From Bigelowiella natans CCMP2755 (Eukaryota > Cercozoa > Chlorarachniophyceae), in NCBI GenBank assembly GCA_000320545.1, contig ADNK01003385.1, positions 25,001-73,199 on the forward strand: a DNA stretch of 48,199 bases, in the 5' to 3' direction. Under the pieces are notes generated by a model. The model did no database searches, was not told the DNA's origin, and saw only the letters and a list, made by a program, of their open reading frames with translations. The stretch's first letter is position 1. Every line of letters starts with the position of its first letter. Positions 11,687 through 24,554 of this stretch are shown here, in pieces. The position numbers were made by a program, and so were the translations under genes.

Positions 11687-13202
11687 AGAATGTTTATTTT
11701 TGTGTGCTCCTCTATTTCATTATATTGTGTGGCTACACCAATATCCTTTCAATTGTATTATTAAGAAAGTTTACTGTACTTTGGCGCTCTGAAACACGTT
11801 CCAGGTAGGACGAATACATACTCTTCCAGCAGCAACTTTTGTGAAAATTCAAATGCGTCTTTGATGTCTATGAAGGCCTTCGGTTCTACTTCCAGCTGCA
11901 TCATCACATCATCAATTATTTGCTGCTTTACATCATTATTGACAGATAACAGATACAAAGCCCTTGCGAAGGGAGGATGAGCAAACAAGAAGACGCAATC
12001 ATTTCCAAATATAAAACAACCTCAAGACTTAACAAGAAATAATTTGACGAAATAGTCTAAAGCAGATGTGTTTATTGAAAGCATGTTGAAGGGATCCTCC
12101 CACACCTATGCTGATACTACCGATATTACTACTACTACTACTACTTCTACTACTAATACTTGTACTAGTTCATTCAAAATATGATGATGATGATGATGAT
12201 GATCATCATCATCATCATTTATTACCATGCAGTACATGGCACCATTAGGCTCTATGCACTTGAGGCCTTCAACAGCACATCACCAAAGCAGCAGGAAGAG
12301 AGACAGAAGAGAAGATGAGGTGATGGTGCTAAATATTGATGATATACATTTCACTACGATCATCCCAAAAATCTCCTCATTCCCTTCTCGTTTACCAGGG
12401 ATCTTGCCGTCTTTGAAACCTTCCGTAAAAACGCGGGCTTGCTCTTCTAACTAACGAATCACGAAGAGAAAGGAAGAAGAAATATATACGCAACGACTAC
12501 ATTAGTAATGACGATGATAAACAGCGTAATCACATGTAGTATTATTACAGGACTGTTATTGCAAATTATATGATGTATCTCTCACACCAATTTTGTGTTT
12601 ATATGTGACGTGCTGTACACTGGCGTTCATGCTTCATGATGATGCCGATGGAGAAGAGGATGATAATGATAATAATGGGAAATGAATCAAAGAAACTATA
12701 CTACCTGCTTATTAAATTTGGTATAATAGTCTTTATCTGTTTTGTGCAGCATCGCTGGAATCGAGTGCTGTACAATAGAGTTAGACCCTAAAATCAATCT
12801 GAAGAACAAAGTAGAAAATAATACAGAATAAGAGACAGAGAAGAAACTACAACCAGATATAAAACTACAGAAAGATCATCATTAAAAAGAAAGAGAAAAG
12901 AAATACATGTACTCTATGAGACACCTCATTCACGATAAGGTGAGAGGAAGAAGAAGAAGAAGAAGAAGAAGAAAGAAGAAGAAAGAATCTCCGTTTGTAC
13001 TACTTCCTCTCCCCTCCTCCTTTTCCAAGCACTAATTCCCATATTATTAGCTAATAATCCTCCTTTTCCAGGCACCAATATATATCCCATCATATTGTTA
13101 GCTAATAATTATGTTTCCACCTGGACATGTTGATGAGTCCTTCTCGTACATGTTTAAGCCGAGATTTACGATCATGTATAAGGATCCATCCTACACGCCT
13201 AC

Positions 13203-13280
<78 letters not shown>

Positions 13281-13347
13281 AAGTGTTGAGTAATGTACTA
13301 TGTACAGATTACACAACTATTGGTTGGATGATGATACCACAACCACC

Positions 13348-13380
<33 letters not shown>

Positions 13381-13526
13381 CTCCCCTTTTATCATCATCA
13401 TCATCATCATCATGATACTGGGTCAACACTACAACTACAACTACTACAACTACTACTACTACCATCCTGGAACGCAATACTGCTTTGCTAACCCACCTAT
13501 GGAAAGCACAGGGACCTGCAATCATC

Positions 13527-13577
<51 letters not shown>

Positions 13578-16169
13578 TAGTAATAAGTGATGATGATGAT
13601 GATGACGATGATGACGATGATGATGACACATACGTGCATGCAGACGTACATACCTCAGTGGAAAGAGAAGCAATAGGCACGAACTCTGTTCCTTCAAAGA
13701 CGATATCGGCGTATATTTCATCAGCCACGACAACAACTAAGATGTATTATTATCAATCATTGTTGTAGAAGAACAGAGAGTGAGGTTAATGTTAGAGATG
13801 ATAATAATACCATTGAAACAATCTCTCATTATTAGCTATAAAAAAAGAACAAATGGGTAGTAGTATCAAGTGATAGTAGAAGGTGATAATACTCTAAATA
13901 ATAGGTAGTGGTGGTGGTGTGTATGCGATCGATGATACATGATATTGCTATTATTATATATTCAGAAGTTGCTATTGTATTGACGGGGAAAACAAATGAA
14001 AGCGTCAGCTTCTATTCCTCTATGCTTATTATTGTGTTGTTGGTGCTATCTATCATCTATCTTCTTCTTGTAATACGTTTGTGTTTCTGAGCAAAGCGTA
14101 AGATCTCCTCAAGATGCGCTTTTGAGAACACAGTCCCGCATGGATTTGAAGGATTGTTGATGATGATCTATTCAACAATACCACCACAACAACAACACCA
14201 TAATAACAGAGATCATTCCTCTTGTTCTAAATGTACCAGCAAACAGTGCGTGCTGGGATGTGGTGGTGTTCAATTCAAAAATTTCATCATCATCATCATC
14301 ATCCGTGCATTCTTTGTTAGCTTCTTCCAATTTAAAAACTAACTGCTCACTCCTTAGGATAAATATTTCTTTTTGAAAATAATACCGCGCGCGTTTTCCC
14401 GTCAACGATTCCCTTCTTTTCCATCCCTAATAGGCATCCATATCATCATCATTATTATCATCATCATCATCATCATCATACAATTATAAGGATGGTCCCC
14501 TCCTCCTCCTCCTCCTCTTCTTCTTCTTCTTCTTCTTCGTGTCATCATAAATGTTGTATTAATAAGATGATTTCGTGAGATGTGGTATAAATTGTATTAT
14601 GTTGTAGGTGTGATAAGCACAGCACCTTCAATATCTGCCTCCCAGTTGGACTCAGGCTTTGGAGTTGATAGCATGATGATGATAATCATATCATCATAGA
14701 TGAGGAGGAGGAGGAGGAGGAGGAGGAGGAGGAGGATAAAAACTTGAATATTTTGCATCACACTTTAATCAAGTTTTACATCGTCATCATTGAATACTAT
14801 GCATCATACTTAATTGAATTTTACATCATCATCATAAAATCAATACTAGTGTGTACCAGTAAGTTATAGAATCTGCAAGAAGCTCCCTGACTTTTTGCAC
14901 AACATTCGTACAGGGGAAATCTACAAGGGGGATGAGGGCAAGGAGGAGGAGGAGGAGAAGGAGGAGGATAACAGGAGGAAAATAAATTTCAAACGGGACG
15001 GGTAGAGATGGATTTGAGTAGAAAAATAAAAGGTAAAATTTCAACGTAATGATGCAGTATTGAGGCACTTTACAGAGGAGGGTAAGGAGGGAGAAATAGA
15101 AAGAGAGAAAGAGAGTGAGAGAGAGTAGATGGACTTGCAAGTGACCCTGGTTGCGGTATCAATATATTATCGCCTGGGTTGAGCAGTGTCTCTATAACCA
15201 TTCGTATGGATCCAGAAGCGCCTTCATTTTTATCATAAAATAGTAGTAGTAGTAGTAGTAGCAGTGGTAGTAGTTGAAGTAGTAGTAGTGGTAGTAGGAA
15301 TGGGAATAGGAATAGTAGTAGTGGTCAGGAGAAAACAATAGTAGCACAGCTATGAATTGGATAAATGTCCCACATTAAATTAGAGATAGCTGCGTTTGTT
15401 AAAAAATTGACGCAGTAGCAAAGGTGTCTGTTCTCCTGGCAACAGGTAATAATTATGACTAGTAGCAACTGCTAAATTATTGGTAATACCCGAGTTGATG
15501 ATCACATCGTTTTCGGTAAGCTTTGCCTCTTCTCGAGAGAATTTGAGTGCTATCGCTCGTCGAGCAGAATCCAGCCCCGTCGATGGGAGATATCTTCCAA
15601 GGAAATTAATAATAATAATTATTATTATAATAATAATGCACAAGTGAGGAAACATAATAATAAGGGCAATCCATCCATGCTTGTAACCGAATATGGAAAG
15701 ATATTAGCACAAGTGTGTTGACGCCCCAAAAACCACCATCATCGATATCAATTAGGCGTCGTTTGTTTAGTTATAGTAGGATAGGTGTGGCACCCGTTAA
15801 TTCTCTTGGATCTCAGCTTGACGATGATATCCTCGATGGCTGAATCCGGTACATCCATATTACCAAAGACAGTAGGATCACCTGAAGAAGAAGAAGAAGA
15901 AGAAGAAGAAGAAGAAGATTGAGAAAGTCGAAAGCAAAGGATAATATTTTCTATTAACAACAACAAAGCGGACAGATCGAAGAAACAATCAGCCTTCCAT
16001 CCAAACAAACACTAATGTTTGTTACGTTACCGAGAGACAACTTTAGCAGTGGTTTTGGAGTGTTGCTTGGAATGTGTAGAGAGTCCACAATGGCTCTGAT
16101 TGGGTTTACTGTCCGTTTTGCTCTCTCTGAAATAGGCACATTCTTCCATTCTAGGGGTCTTTCGTCCAT
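11434..16169 (-). CDS. TAT: Tyrosine aminotransferase, 16 exons
   Basis: PLP-dependent fold-type I transaminase (tyrosine + 2-oxoglutarate to 4-hydroxyphenylpyruvate + glutamate). Exons in transcript order: 16169-16031, 15881-15794, 15593-15490, 15221-15146, 14920-14857, 14656-14626, 14426-14386, 14167-14077, 13736-13654, 13515-13463, 13198-13121, 12798-12705, 12450-12396, 12266-12226, 11895-11780, 11527-11434. All phases agree: 415 residues, the normal family length. Seen: the family-specific N-terminus ([28 protein letters not shown]), cofactor loop (NNPSNPCG), [10 protein letters not shown], the PLP lysine in [17 protein letters not shown], and the C-terminal AVERIREFC. An earlier start is closed by an in-frame TAA unless a further exon exists. 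No targeting peptide is seen, so a cytosolic location is inferred. Introns carry (CTT)n, (ATC)n, (TAC)n and (TA)n repeats. Confidence 0.96.
13203..13276. repeat. (ATG)n followed by (TA)n in an aminotransferase intron
   Basis: About 12 ATG triplets then about 17 TA dinucleotides, directly upstream (gene strand) of the exon 13198-13121 acceptor. On the gene strand the acceptor reads CATCATGTAG, so the repeat runs up to the splice site. Confidence 0.9.
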
Positions 16170-17296
16170 GATTTTCACGGTTGTGTGCCTGTGTTCTTAG
16201 AGAGTCTTCCGTCTACTTGCACAGGTGTAAATCATAAAACATGTTTTTGAATCGGCGGTGATAAGTTCAAGCGTCACTGCGAATGGATGGATTTAGTTTA
16301 AAGTGTTTAGACCCCTACTACATTACACAGTAGAAAAACTAAGGTAGGTAGACCTCGCTGGTCTCTCCCTCTGGTGGTGTGCAGATATGATGTGATGTTG
16401 TGTTGTCAGGATCGATCTAATCTGGGGGCACCCTAACCCCTACCACCACCTACCTGACCTACCTTGTAGTAGACATGTAATAATAATAAATCTACCAGGA
16501 TCATCTAAATGCGCAATAATATCCGAAAATAATATCACAACAATAAGGAAGAAACAGACTGGGTTTTGCGCCTACGACTTAACAGCTAAGAAATTTCGGC
16601 GACATCTAAAGGCTGATTCCGTATCATCCGCACGAGTATCATCTACTTTGGAAGCGAAATTATCAAAAAATAAGCGAAATTATCAAAAAATAAGTCCGAA
16701 CGGGTCCCTTTTTGCTTGCTGCTGTCCACAGGCCCAGGTAGTAGTACCCCTTCTTATCCGATAAGTTGTTACCACCCGGTAGTGATAACAATATCGGAAT
16801 GTCGAACATTTTCTCTAAAAGGGGTATCCTCTGCTGTTCAAGAATCTTGCATGTTCGTCGTGCATAATTGATACGCGACCTGCAGAAGGGATGATTTTAA
16901 TGAAAAATGCATTAGCTCTCATGACAAAAGGGCGATAAATGCATTTTCAGTGTCAAGCTCATATGCAAAGAAGACCGATTCATACAAATTCCGGTGGATA
17001 TCCAATGAAGATAAGCGAAGATGAGTGAAAATGCTTTGTAATTAGGCTAAAATATTGGTAGAGTAATCGGTAGCTGGTCTGATATTTATTTACAACAAAT
17101 CTTCTTCGCCGCTACAAGAAGAAAGGTGCATCATCATCATCATCCGAACGCCTCGTTCTTACAAAACACATCCCCCTATCATCCTTTGCCGTCCTTTGCT
17201 CACACGCATACTCGGGAAATAAACAACGCCATTGGATCCGTATTTGTGAAGGTATCCTGAAATTCCTTCTGATCTAATTTGTTAAACCTACGAACA
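16170..17296. promoter_or_regulatory. Head-to-head intergenic region between aminotransferase and malate dehydrogenase
   Basis: 1.1 kb divergent upstream region. It holds a perfect tandem of a 20-nt unit (GCGAAATTATCAAAAAATAA at about 16658-16697) and a short imperfect GGTAGG/CCTACC inverted element near 16344 and 16454. No GCTAGC and no microsatellite of note. A first exon of either gene carrying only 5' UTR could lie here unseen. Confidence 0.45.
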
Positions 17297-18324
17297 ATGG
17301 AACCTGTTCGCGAAATGAAGCCAACGATGAGAGTCCTAATCTCTGGAGCAGCCGGCCAGGTTTTTCGATAGCTGTTCACAAACCTGTTCGAAATGATTGT
17401 TCTAGACCGACGATGACGACATCATGCATCATTATGTGCATTGAACTACAAGTTTCGTGTTATTGCCACCACCATCATAGATCGGATGTTCGAATTAATG
17501 CTGCTAACATGCACATTATTATTATTATTATTATTATAATTATCATTATTATCATTATTATTATGACTAGATTGGATATTCAATCATTCCGATGATAGCA
17601 TCTGGAAAGGCACTTGGTAACAACCAGCCGGTATGAACACAAACATCTTACTTGCTAACCATTATAATCACTCCTCGCATTCTTCTCTACATTCTGTTGA
17701 TGGTGTGCGATGGTGAAATCATCGCATGATGATCTCTCATGTCCTCTTCTTCGCACACGCAAAGCCAAGAATCATTGATAGACAGCAGGATATAAGACCG
17801 AAGTTAACTTTAGTAGTTCCATCGGATAATTCTATAAAAATTGTAACAGATCGAGCTAGTTCTATTAGACATTCCTCCTTGTGAAAAGAAGCTTCGTGGA
17901 GTTTGTATGGAGGTAATATAAAAAAAATGGGGAGACAGAGTATGAGAATATGAAGTATGAGGATATATTTATGAGCGTTCATAAATAATTCTAAACAACG
18001 ACTAACACATGTTTGATGTTATTATCATCATAATGTTTATTCATCATCAACTCGTCCTATCGTGCTCGGGACATTATGTGCAGATCCAGGATTGTTCTTT
18101 TCCTCTAGTCGAAAGTAAGTCGTATTTAGTACTAATGAAAGGGGGTTTGAATTTCATAAATTGTAGCAAGGGGGGAGGGGGAGAGGAAGTGTAAGTCTTG
18201 TTCCTTCTAAAGATGTTATTATCATGAATATTGCAACAATAACAACAACAACAACAACAACAACATATTGCCTGCTCGTCAGAGATCATTCCTACGACTG
18301 ACGGAAAGACAGCATTTCAAGGTG

Positions 18325-18358
<34 letters not shown>

Positions 18359-18793
18359 GTGTTGCTGGCAGCAATGGTTAGTTGCTGCTGTTGGTAACTC
18401 TGGAAAATATAAAATAGTAATATTTGAAAAGAAGAAGATGATGACGATGATATTTAGGTTTTGAGTACTGTCCACATACACTTAGCATGTAATAGGAGGA
18501 TATGCTTATTATTTTGTGCTCAAGAACGTGAGAGTTTGTACACGGAAAGTTGAATAGAGAATGTTGACCACTGTCTTATGTTGTGATAATTGTCGTTGAA
18601 TAGAGAATGTTGACCTCTGTCTTATGTTGTGATAATTGTCTACATTATTCACTCATAAAGATGTTGAGCTGTGTGTTCTAGAGATAATTGTCTGCATTAT
18701 TCACTCATAACGAAGATGTTGAGCTGTGCGTTCTAGTTGGCGGATTTCCCCGCAAAAAAGGTCACTACTACTCTCTGCAGTTTACCTATTGAA

Positions 18794-18855
<62 letters not shown>

Positions 18856-18885
18856 CCTGTTGCTATCCTCCTCGTCATTATTATC

Positions 18886-18917
<32 letters not shown>

Positions 18918-18939
18918 CATCATCATCACCATCACCATC

Positions 18940-19013
<74 letters not shown>

Positions 19014-20641
19014 CATCATGTGGCATGGGTACACTCAAGAATAGCCGATGAGGATGAATTTTGACTTTTTTTTACTCGGTATAGAAGCCCGAACATATAT
19101 ACATACAATCCGATTTATTAGCAGCCATTAAAATTGTCTTCGCTTTACTCATTAATATCACTGCATCGTCGTCCATTTGAAGGCATGCTTCGTGCGGATC
19201 TATTGAAGAAAAATGGCAGTTATCTTCAGCGGTATAATAGTTAGTTCTGTTGTGATAAGGCTACTACTACTACTACTACTACTACTACCACTACTGATGG
19301 TACTACCTCTGTATGTTGTCTATCATTACCAGACATGGGCAAGGCAATAGCAAAAACTGCGAACAAGGTCAATACTAATCTATCATGCATAACCATCATC
19401 ATCATCTTCTTCTTCTTCTTCTTCACTCGTAAGAAATTACGTGGTTGTAGCATATATTAATCAATGTGTCGTATTATAATTCTCTTTGTGCTTGCATGAG
19501 TGATCCAATGCTACATTGATTGGGTTCAATCAACAACTTTTGCAGCAGCATCAGCAGCAAATAATAGCTTGATAATAGCTACTACTCACACACAAATCAA
19601 TCAACTGGGCGAAGTAGTTGCAGCTGATTGTAGTGCTCTTCATCATTTAGCAGCTACGTACGTAGTTAGCATAGATCATCCGTATTAGTCCTCCTCATCA
19701 TGATCATCATCATTATCATCATCATTAAAATGATTATCGTATTATGTGTAAAGTTGTTCTCTCAACCACTCATCCTGGTATTATTCAACACATATTATCA
19801 GAATGTTAAGGTGGTAGTTGTTGCAAATCCAGCCAACACTAACTGCCTCATAACAGCTCTAAATGCTGAGAATATACCCAAGAAGAACTTCTCCGCTCTT
19901 ACCCGGTCATTTTCTGTCGTTTGACGATATTATGCACGTCCACGATAATTATGATGATGATGATGGAGAAGAAGAAATAGAAGACTATGGCTGTTACTAC
20001 TTGCTTTAAAATAAAAGATTATTATCTTTCTACAACGTTGAATGAAGTTAGGAGAGATTGTGGTTGTGGTTGTTTGGGTGAATCATCACAAACAACAACA
20101 GCAAATCTGCTTGTATGTGAGTATGTATGTTTCTGTAATTCTGTACCTATGGTAAGTAGCATGATTTGCACTACGTACATGAACAACAAATCGCTTTTCA
20201 TCACCATTATTAAGATCATCATAAGATCAAGGATGATCCACATGTTACATTATTATTTATTTATCTGCTTTTACACTACAACAACAACAACAGTCTAGAT
20301 TACAATCGAGCCAAAGGGCAGTTGCATGAAAGGTTTAAGTTGACCTCTCCAAATCACATCAAAAACGTCATCATTTGGGGAAATCACTCGAAAACAATGT
20401 AAGGCAAAGAAGTATTGTACTCATGCCCCTTTTCTTCCCCTTTCTCCCACTACTACTGCTATTACTACTACTACTACTTCTGAAGCTACTACTATTATTA
20501 ACACATTCATAATGCTTCGTCATAAATTTCATGTACCAAATTATCGTATATCCCTTTAATGAATAGTAGACCTGCATATGTATCTTCCTCGTAACGACCT
20601 AACCATTAGGAGGGGGAGGAGGAAGAAGAAGAAGAGAGCTT

Positions 20642-20675
<34 letters not shown>

Positions 20676-20875
20676 CACTTAGTGCTGATCGATATTAATG
20701 CCTACTGCTTTTCTAATCATCAGGTTTCCTGACGTAATCGATGCAAAGGTCCTCAGGAATGGCAAATGGGAAGCTGTTAGCAGTGTTTTGAGTGAGGAGG
20801 ATAAGAAATGGCTTGAAAGTAGTTATTGTAGTAGTAAGATGGTGATGATACATTTGTATCTCATAGTAGCAATGG

Positions 20876-20968
<93 letters not shown>

Positions 20969-21001
20969 TGTGTGTCACAGCAGGTGTATCATCATCTATT
21001 G

Positions 21002-21040
<39 letters not shown>

Positions 21041-21615
21041 TTACCACTACTGCTACTACTACTACTGCTGCTGCAAACGATATTCTCCAAATCTTGCAGC
21101 AGCAAGTGGCCATAGTCATCTAATCTTGATAATAGTACCAAAAACGCACATGATCAGACGATTTTATAACTACCGTGCAGCAACGTGGATCATCTGTGAT
21201 AAAGGTGGTAGTTAGTACTTATTCGTATTTATTATTTACGATGATAATGACGATGATGACAATAACAGAGTCATCATATTAGTATTTATCTCTACGAGTT
21301 CAAGGAGTATAGAGGAGGAAGAGTAGTCTAAATGATGATAAACCGTGCAATATGTTGTTTATTGTGCCGCACCAAATAGTGTAGTTATGCGGAAGCTCAC
21401 ACCATATTATACATATGCATATATGTATGTATGTATGCATTGTTATCTCCATTAGGCACGTGGATTGTCATCAGCAATGTCTGCTGCAAATGCAGCTGTT
21501 GATCACATTCATAATCTCTTTCTCGGAACGAAGGAGGGGCACCACGTTGCTATGGCAGTTTGGTCAGATGGAAATCCGTATGGTTAGTTGTCTGCTTCTA
21601 AGTAGTAGAGAGAGA

Positions 21616-21658
<43 letters not shown>

Positions 21659-22287
21659 ATTTGCATAGACAGAAGACACAAAATACATGTTGATACCCAC
21701 ATAATACATATAAATATTTATGTAATTTATCATGAATCACATTTCTCACACACAAATGAATGAATCAATAAAGCAATCAATGGTCTACTCGACAGTCGTC
21801 GTCTCACTTGTTCGGGTGATGCATCTCATTCATTCATAATTAATAATCATAAGGGATTGAAGACGGTATCTTCTATTCTTTTCCAGTCAAGTGCAAGGTT
21901 ACTTATTACTGCTGGGTGATGATGATTATGATGATATTAACAAAATGATGCATTATCACTTCATTTTCTTGTGGTCATTTCTTTCATATGTCAACATCAT
22001 GCGTAGAATGGAGAATGGCAATTTGTTGACGGAATTAAAAATAATACAAGCAGAGGTAGTAGTAGTAAGCAAGTAAATTACTTAACATTAATGCCGTACG
22101 TATACGTAAGTAGCCATAGTAGTATAATAATCATATGATAATCATGATGCTGTTCAGAGGTGGTGGTGGTGGTGGTGGTCTCCTTGAACAATAAATTCAC
22201 AAACAACTAACAGGCAAAGAGCTAATGAAAATCACAGAGCAGGAACTGCTGGAAGAGAAACGAATTGCTCTTGGAAGTACAGAATGA
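17297..22287 (+). CDS. MDH1: Malate dehydrogenase, cytosolic (MDH1) type, 16 exons
   Basis: Interconverts malate and oxaloacetate with NAD(H). Exons: 17297-17359, 17571-17630, 17850-17912, 18084-18114, 18283-18321, 18716-18760, 19183-19231, 19568-19613, 19802-19905, 20294-20398, 20724-20818, 21158-21204, 21456-21582, 21854-21897, 22007-22055, 22214-22287. Phases agree throughout; 346 residues. Seen: NAD-binding loop (GAAGQIGYS), [21 protein letters not shown] with the substrate arginines, [15 protein letters not shown], catalytic histidine in [31 protein letters not shown]. These mark the MDH1/chloroplast-NADP-MDH branch, not the mitochondrial branch. No presequence: the start Met lies 16 residues before the nucleotide loop, so a cytosolic location is inferred. 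The acceptor of exon 8 (19568) is the least certain junction. Confidence 0.96.
18549..18737. repeat. Two adjacent tandem duplications ending in a duplicated 3' splice site
   Basis: A 46-bp unit is repeated head-to-tail (18549-18594, 18595-18640). A second, 52-55 bp unit overlapping its end is also repeated (18631-18682, 18683-18737). The second unit includes the real acceptor and the first ~20 nt of malate dehydrogenase exon 6, so an earlier decoy acceptor (CATAAAG before 18661) and partial exon copy precede the true one. Using the decoy would read into an in-frame TAA within about 50 nt. Confidence 0.85.
18797..19020. repeat. Compound microsatellite (AC)n-(TA)n-(ATC/ACC)n
   Basis: (AC)n at 18797-18820, (TA)n to about 18852, then about 140 bp of ATC triplets interrupted by ACC, inside malate dehydrogenase intron 6. 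The poly-His, poly-Ser, poly-Asp and poly-Met frames across it are artefacts. Confidence 0.95.
20876..21066. repeat. Compound microsatellite (ATG)n-(CT)n-(GT)n-(ACT)n
   Basis: Four different repeat tracts in succession within the malate dehydrogenase intron between exons 11 and 12 (20819-21157). The intron starts GTAGTTATTGTAGTAG, so the donor itself lies in a GTA-type repeat. Confidence 0.9.
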
Positions 22288-23610
22288 TAAGGGGTATCAA
22301 ATACGACATCTGCTGCTGGAATGCTATCAACCAATACAACTTACTTGTAGGATGATATGCCCATCTTGTTCTAGTAAATTGTTGCGTTGCGCATGGCATG
22401 CGCAAGTAGCAGCCACATCTAGCACTTGCTGATCTGCTAGTGGCATTTAGTTGCACAGGCTAGCAACCCAGTCTTGCAATGTCCACCATCACTAGATCGA
22501 CGGTCAGTCTAAGCTGCGCGTGATTGATCTTAGCTGTCGCTCATCGATGCATCGAGATTGCTAGATTGTATTCATTACAACGTGATCTCCAACCATCTCA
22601 ATGCAAGACGGATGGAATCAACAAAATTGAATTTGTTCAATTCTCCGTGCGTACACGTATGTAGCCCGAGCTAGCTATGGTGAAATCATTCAGATGAATG
22701 TCGGCCTAAAAAATTAAGAAATAGTCACTTTTCAGTTTTTGTCAAGCTTTTTTAATGATGTCTGCAGATCGGTACATGCGCTAGCTAGCTAGCATGTGTG
22801 AAGAAGTGCACCAAACCTAGCAGCGCCCCATGCTAGATGCATCTGCTAGCTGCTAGCTGTCATGCATCGATCGTGTGCTTGTGTCATTCATTGTTTTTGC
22901 GATGCACAATAGTATGCATTCTTTTGTTCGTTCTGACACTCGCGAGACCATTTCCAATTGCACATATTAGTACACATAACAATGCAAAACAAAACACTTG
23001 GCAACTGCTGTCGCACATTATTGTTCAAAAATTGCACATTGCTAATTGTGCACACATGCACTTACATGCTCAGTGTACGCGTGCTAGCGTGCTGCGCCAG
23101 CGCGGCCATGTACGTACAAGGCTACATTGCATGCGCACATTCTAGTACTGCTAGCTCTAGAGCTATTGTTCTGCTACGACAGTCTCGTCGATCTAGTCGT
23201 ACGATACAACATGTATGCACATGCTAGCATGGCTAGCTAGCATGATGGGCTTGATGTTTTGTTGTGAACGCCAAAAAGTGAATACTATACTCGACACGTG
23301 ACAAATTAGATAACATGCATGCGCTATTATTGGAGAGCTGCGGCAGGTGAACGTAAACATGGATGATTCATTCAAACGCTTCTTCCGTCCACAAAATAAG
23401 CATCACTCTTCATCTGAATTGCATCGTACGTCATCATGAAGCAACAACCGTGTCCAAGTATGGGGGGAATAGAGACGTTTTATGACTGTGACTTATCTCA
23501 GTTATTCATCAGTACTTGCGCGATTTCTTAAACTACTGGCCAACTGCTATTCGTGCTTGCAGATTAACTACAGTCGATAAGACACAAGTGACTACTCTAA
23601 AATATATCGA
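22288..23610. other. Palindrome-rich tail-to-tail island 3
   Basis: Between the stops of malate dehydrogenase (+) and the cold-shock protein (-). I count about 12 GCTAGC (including clusters near 22780, 22845 and 23225), with many GCATGC and TGCATG words. No exon or RNA gene recognised. The last 250 nt before 23611 are ordinary AT-rich flank. Confidence 0.7.
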
Positions 23611-24554
23611 TTAGAATTGCCAGTCATCTTGTCGACTCTGAGGGCGGGGAGCACCTTGCACGTAAGCTCCTTCAGGTCCTGTGACATGTTCCGCTCTCAA
23701 CTTTCCATCGTCTGTTTCCTTGATAAAGAACTCTACCGGCTAATTATTATCAATCAAACAATCAACGTTGATACAATAGATGGCAACGATATAAGAACAG
23801 TGCTGTCTCCTCACGATTCGTTATTATTTCAGAGATTTCCACATAGAACAACACAAACCATCAGAGTGAGTGACCATTACGATACCCCACCCTCTCGCTC
23901 TCCTGTTACGATTACCTCTCCATCAGCGAGGTTGCGGAAGCCAGGAGCATGGACTTGAGTCTAATGAGAGGCACATCGCCGCAAGTTAGACTTGTATGGA
24001 AGTTGCACATGTAGAACTAACTACAGTACTGTATAAAGAAAATAAAATGAATGGAGATACAGGTTCTAAATGTACCATTTGATCAACAATATAAGACAAA
24101 CTAGAACATGTGTGTCACTACAATTTCTGGTACATGTATAATTATGTATACAATTAATAGGACATGCTTCAATTATATTATGTAGCTGATATATGTGCTA
24201 CGTGCTAGTAGTTGTTTGTAGAACACACTCCGACTAAGCATGTTAATTAAATGGCTTCATCGAATAAGTGCACACATGCTATTCCATTACTTGATGAACA
24301 AAAATATCAGGGGAGCCGTCTTCAGGCGTAATGAATCCAAATCCCTTCCTCGAATCAAACCATTTCACGTTGCCCTTCAATCTTTCCTGCTCGGATGCTG
24401 CGGTTTCCTCCGTGCACAAAGCACGGCGAAACATTGAGGTTGAGGATAAGTTCAAGAGTGTAGAGGTCTTAATGACGCCCCTATTTTGTTTTAAGACACT
24501 TTTTGTGCACATTGAAAAGAAGGGTCTGCGAAGACTACGTGCTATGAAACTCAT
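23611..24554 (-). CDS. Cold-shock-domain protein with probable mitochondrial presequence
   Basis: Exons in transcript order: 24554-24291, 23960-23916, 23739-23611; 145 residues. The first ~55 residues are Arg/Ser/Leu-rich and lack acidic residues ([20 protein letters not shown] at the start), typical of a mitochondrial presequence. Then comes a single bacterial-type cold-shock domain: [15 protein letters not shown] (RNP1), DIFVHQTQV (RNP2), [14 protein letters not shown], and [11 protein letters not shown] short Gln/Asp tail follows. Cold-shock domains bind single-stranded RNA/DNA and act as chaperones of RNA structure; a role in organellar RNA metabolism is inferred from the presequence only. 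A plastid location is less likely because no hydrophobic signal peptide is present. Donors are GTAATG and GTAATC. Confidence 0.9.

Noticed and set aside
18726-19064. Poly-His, poly-Asp, poly-Ser and poly-Met ORFs
   Set aside because: All are translations of the (ATC/ACC)n microsatellite in malate dehydrogenase intron 6.
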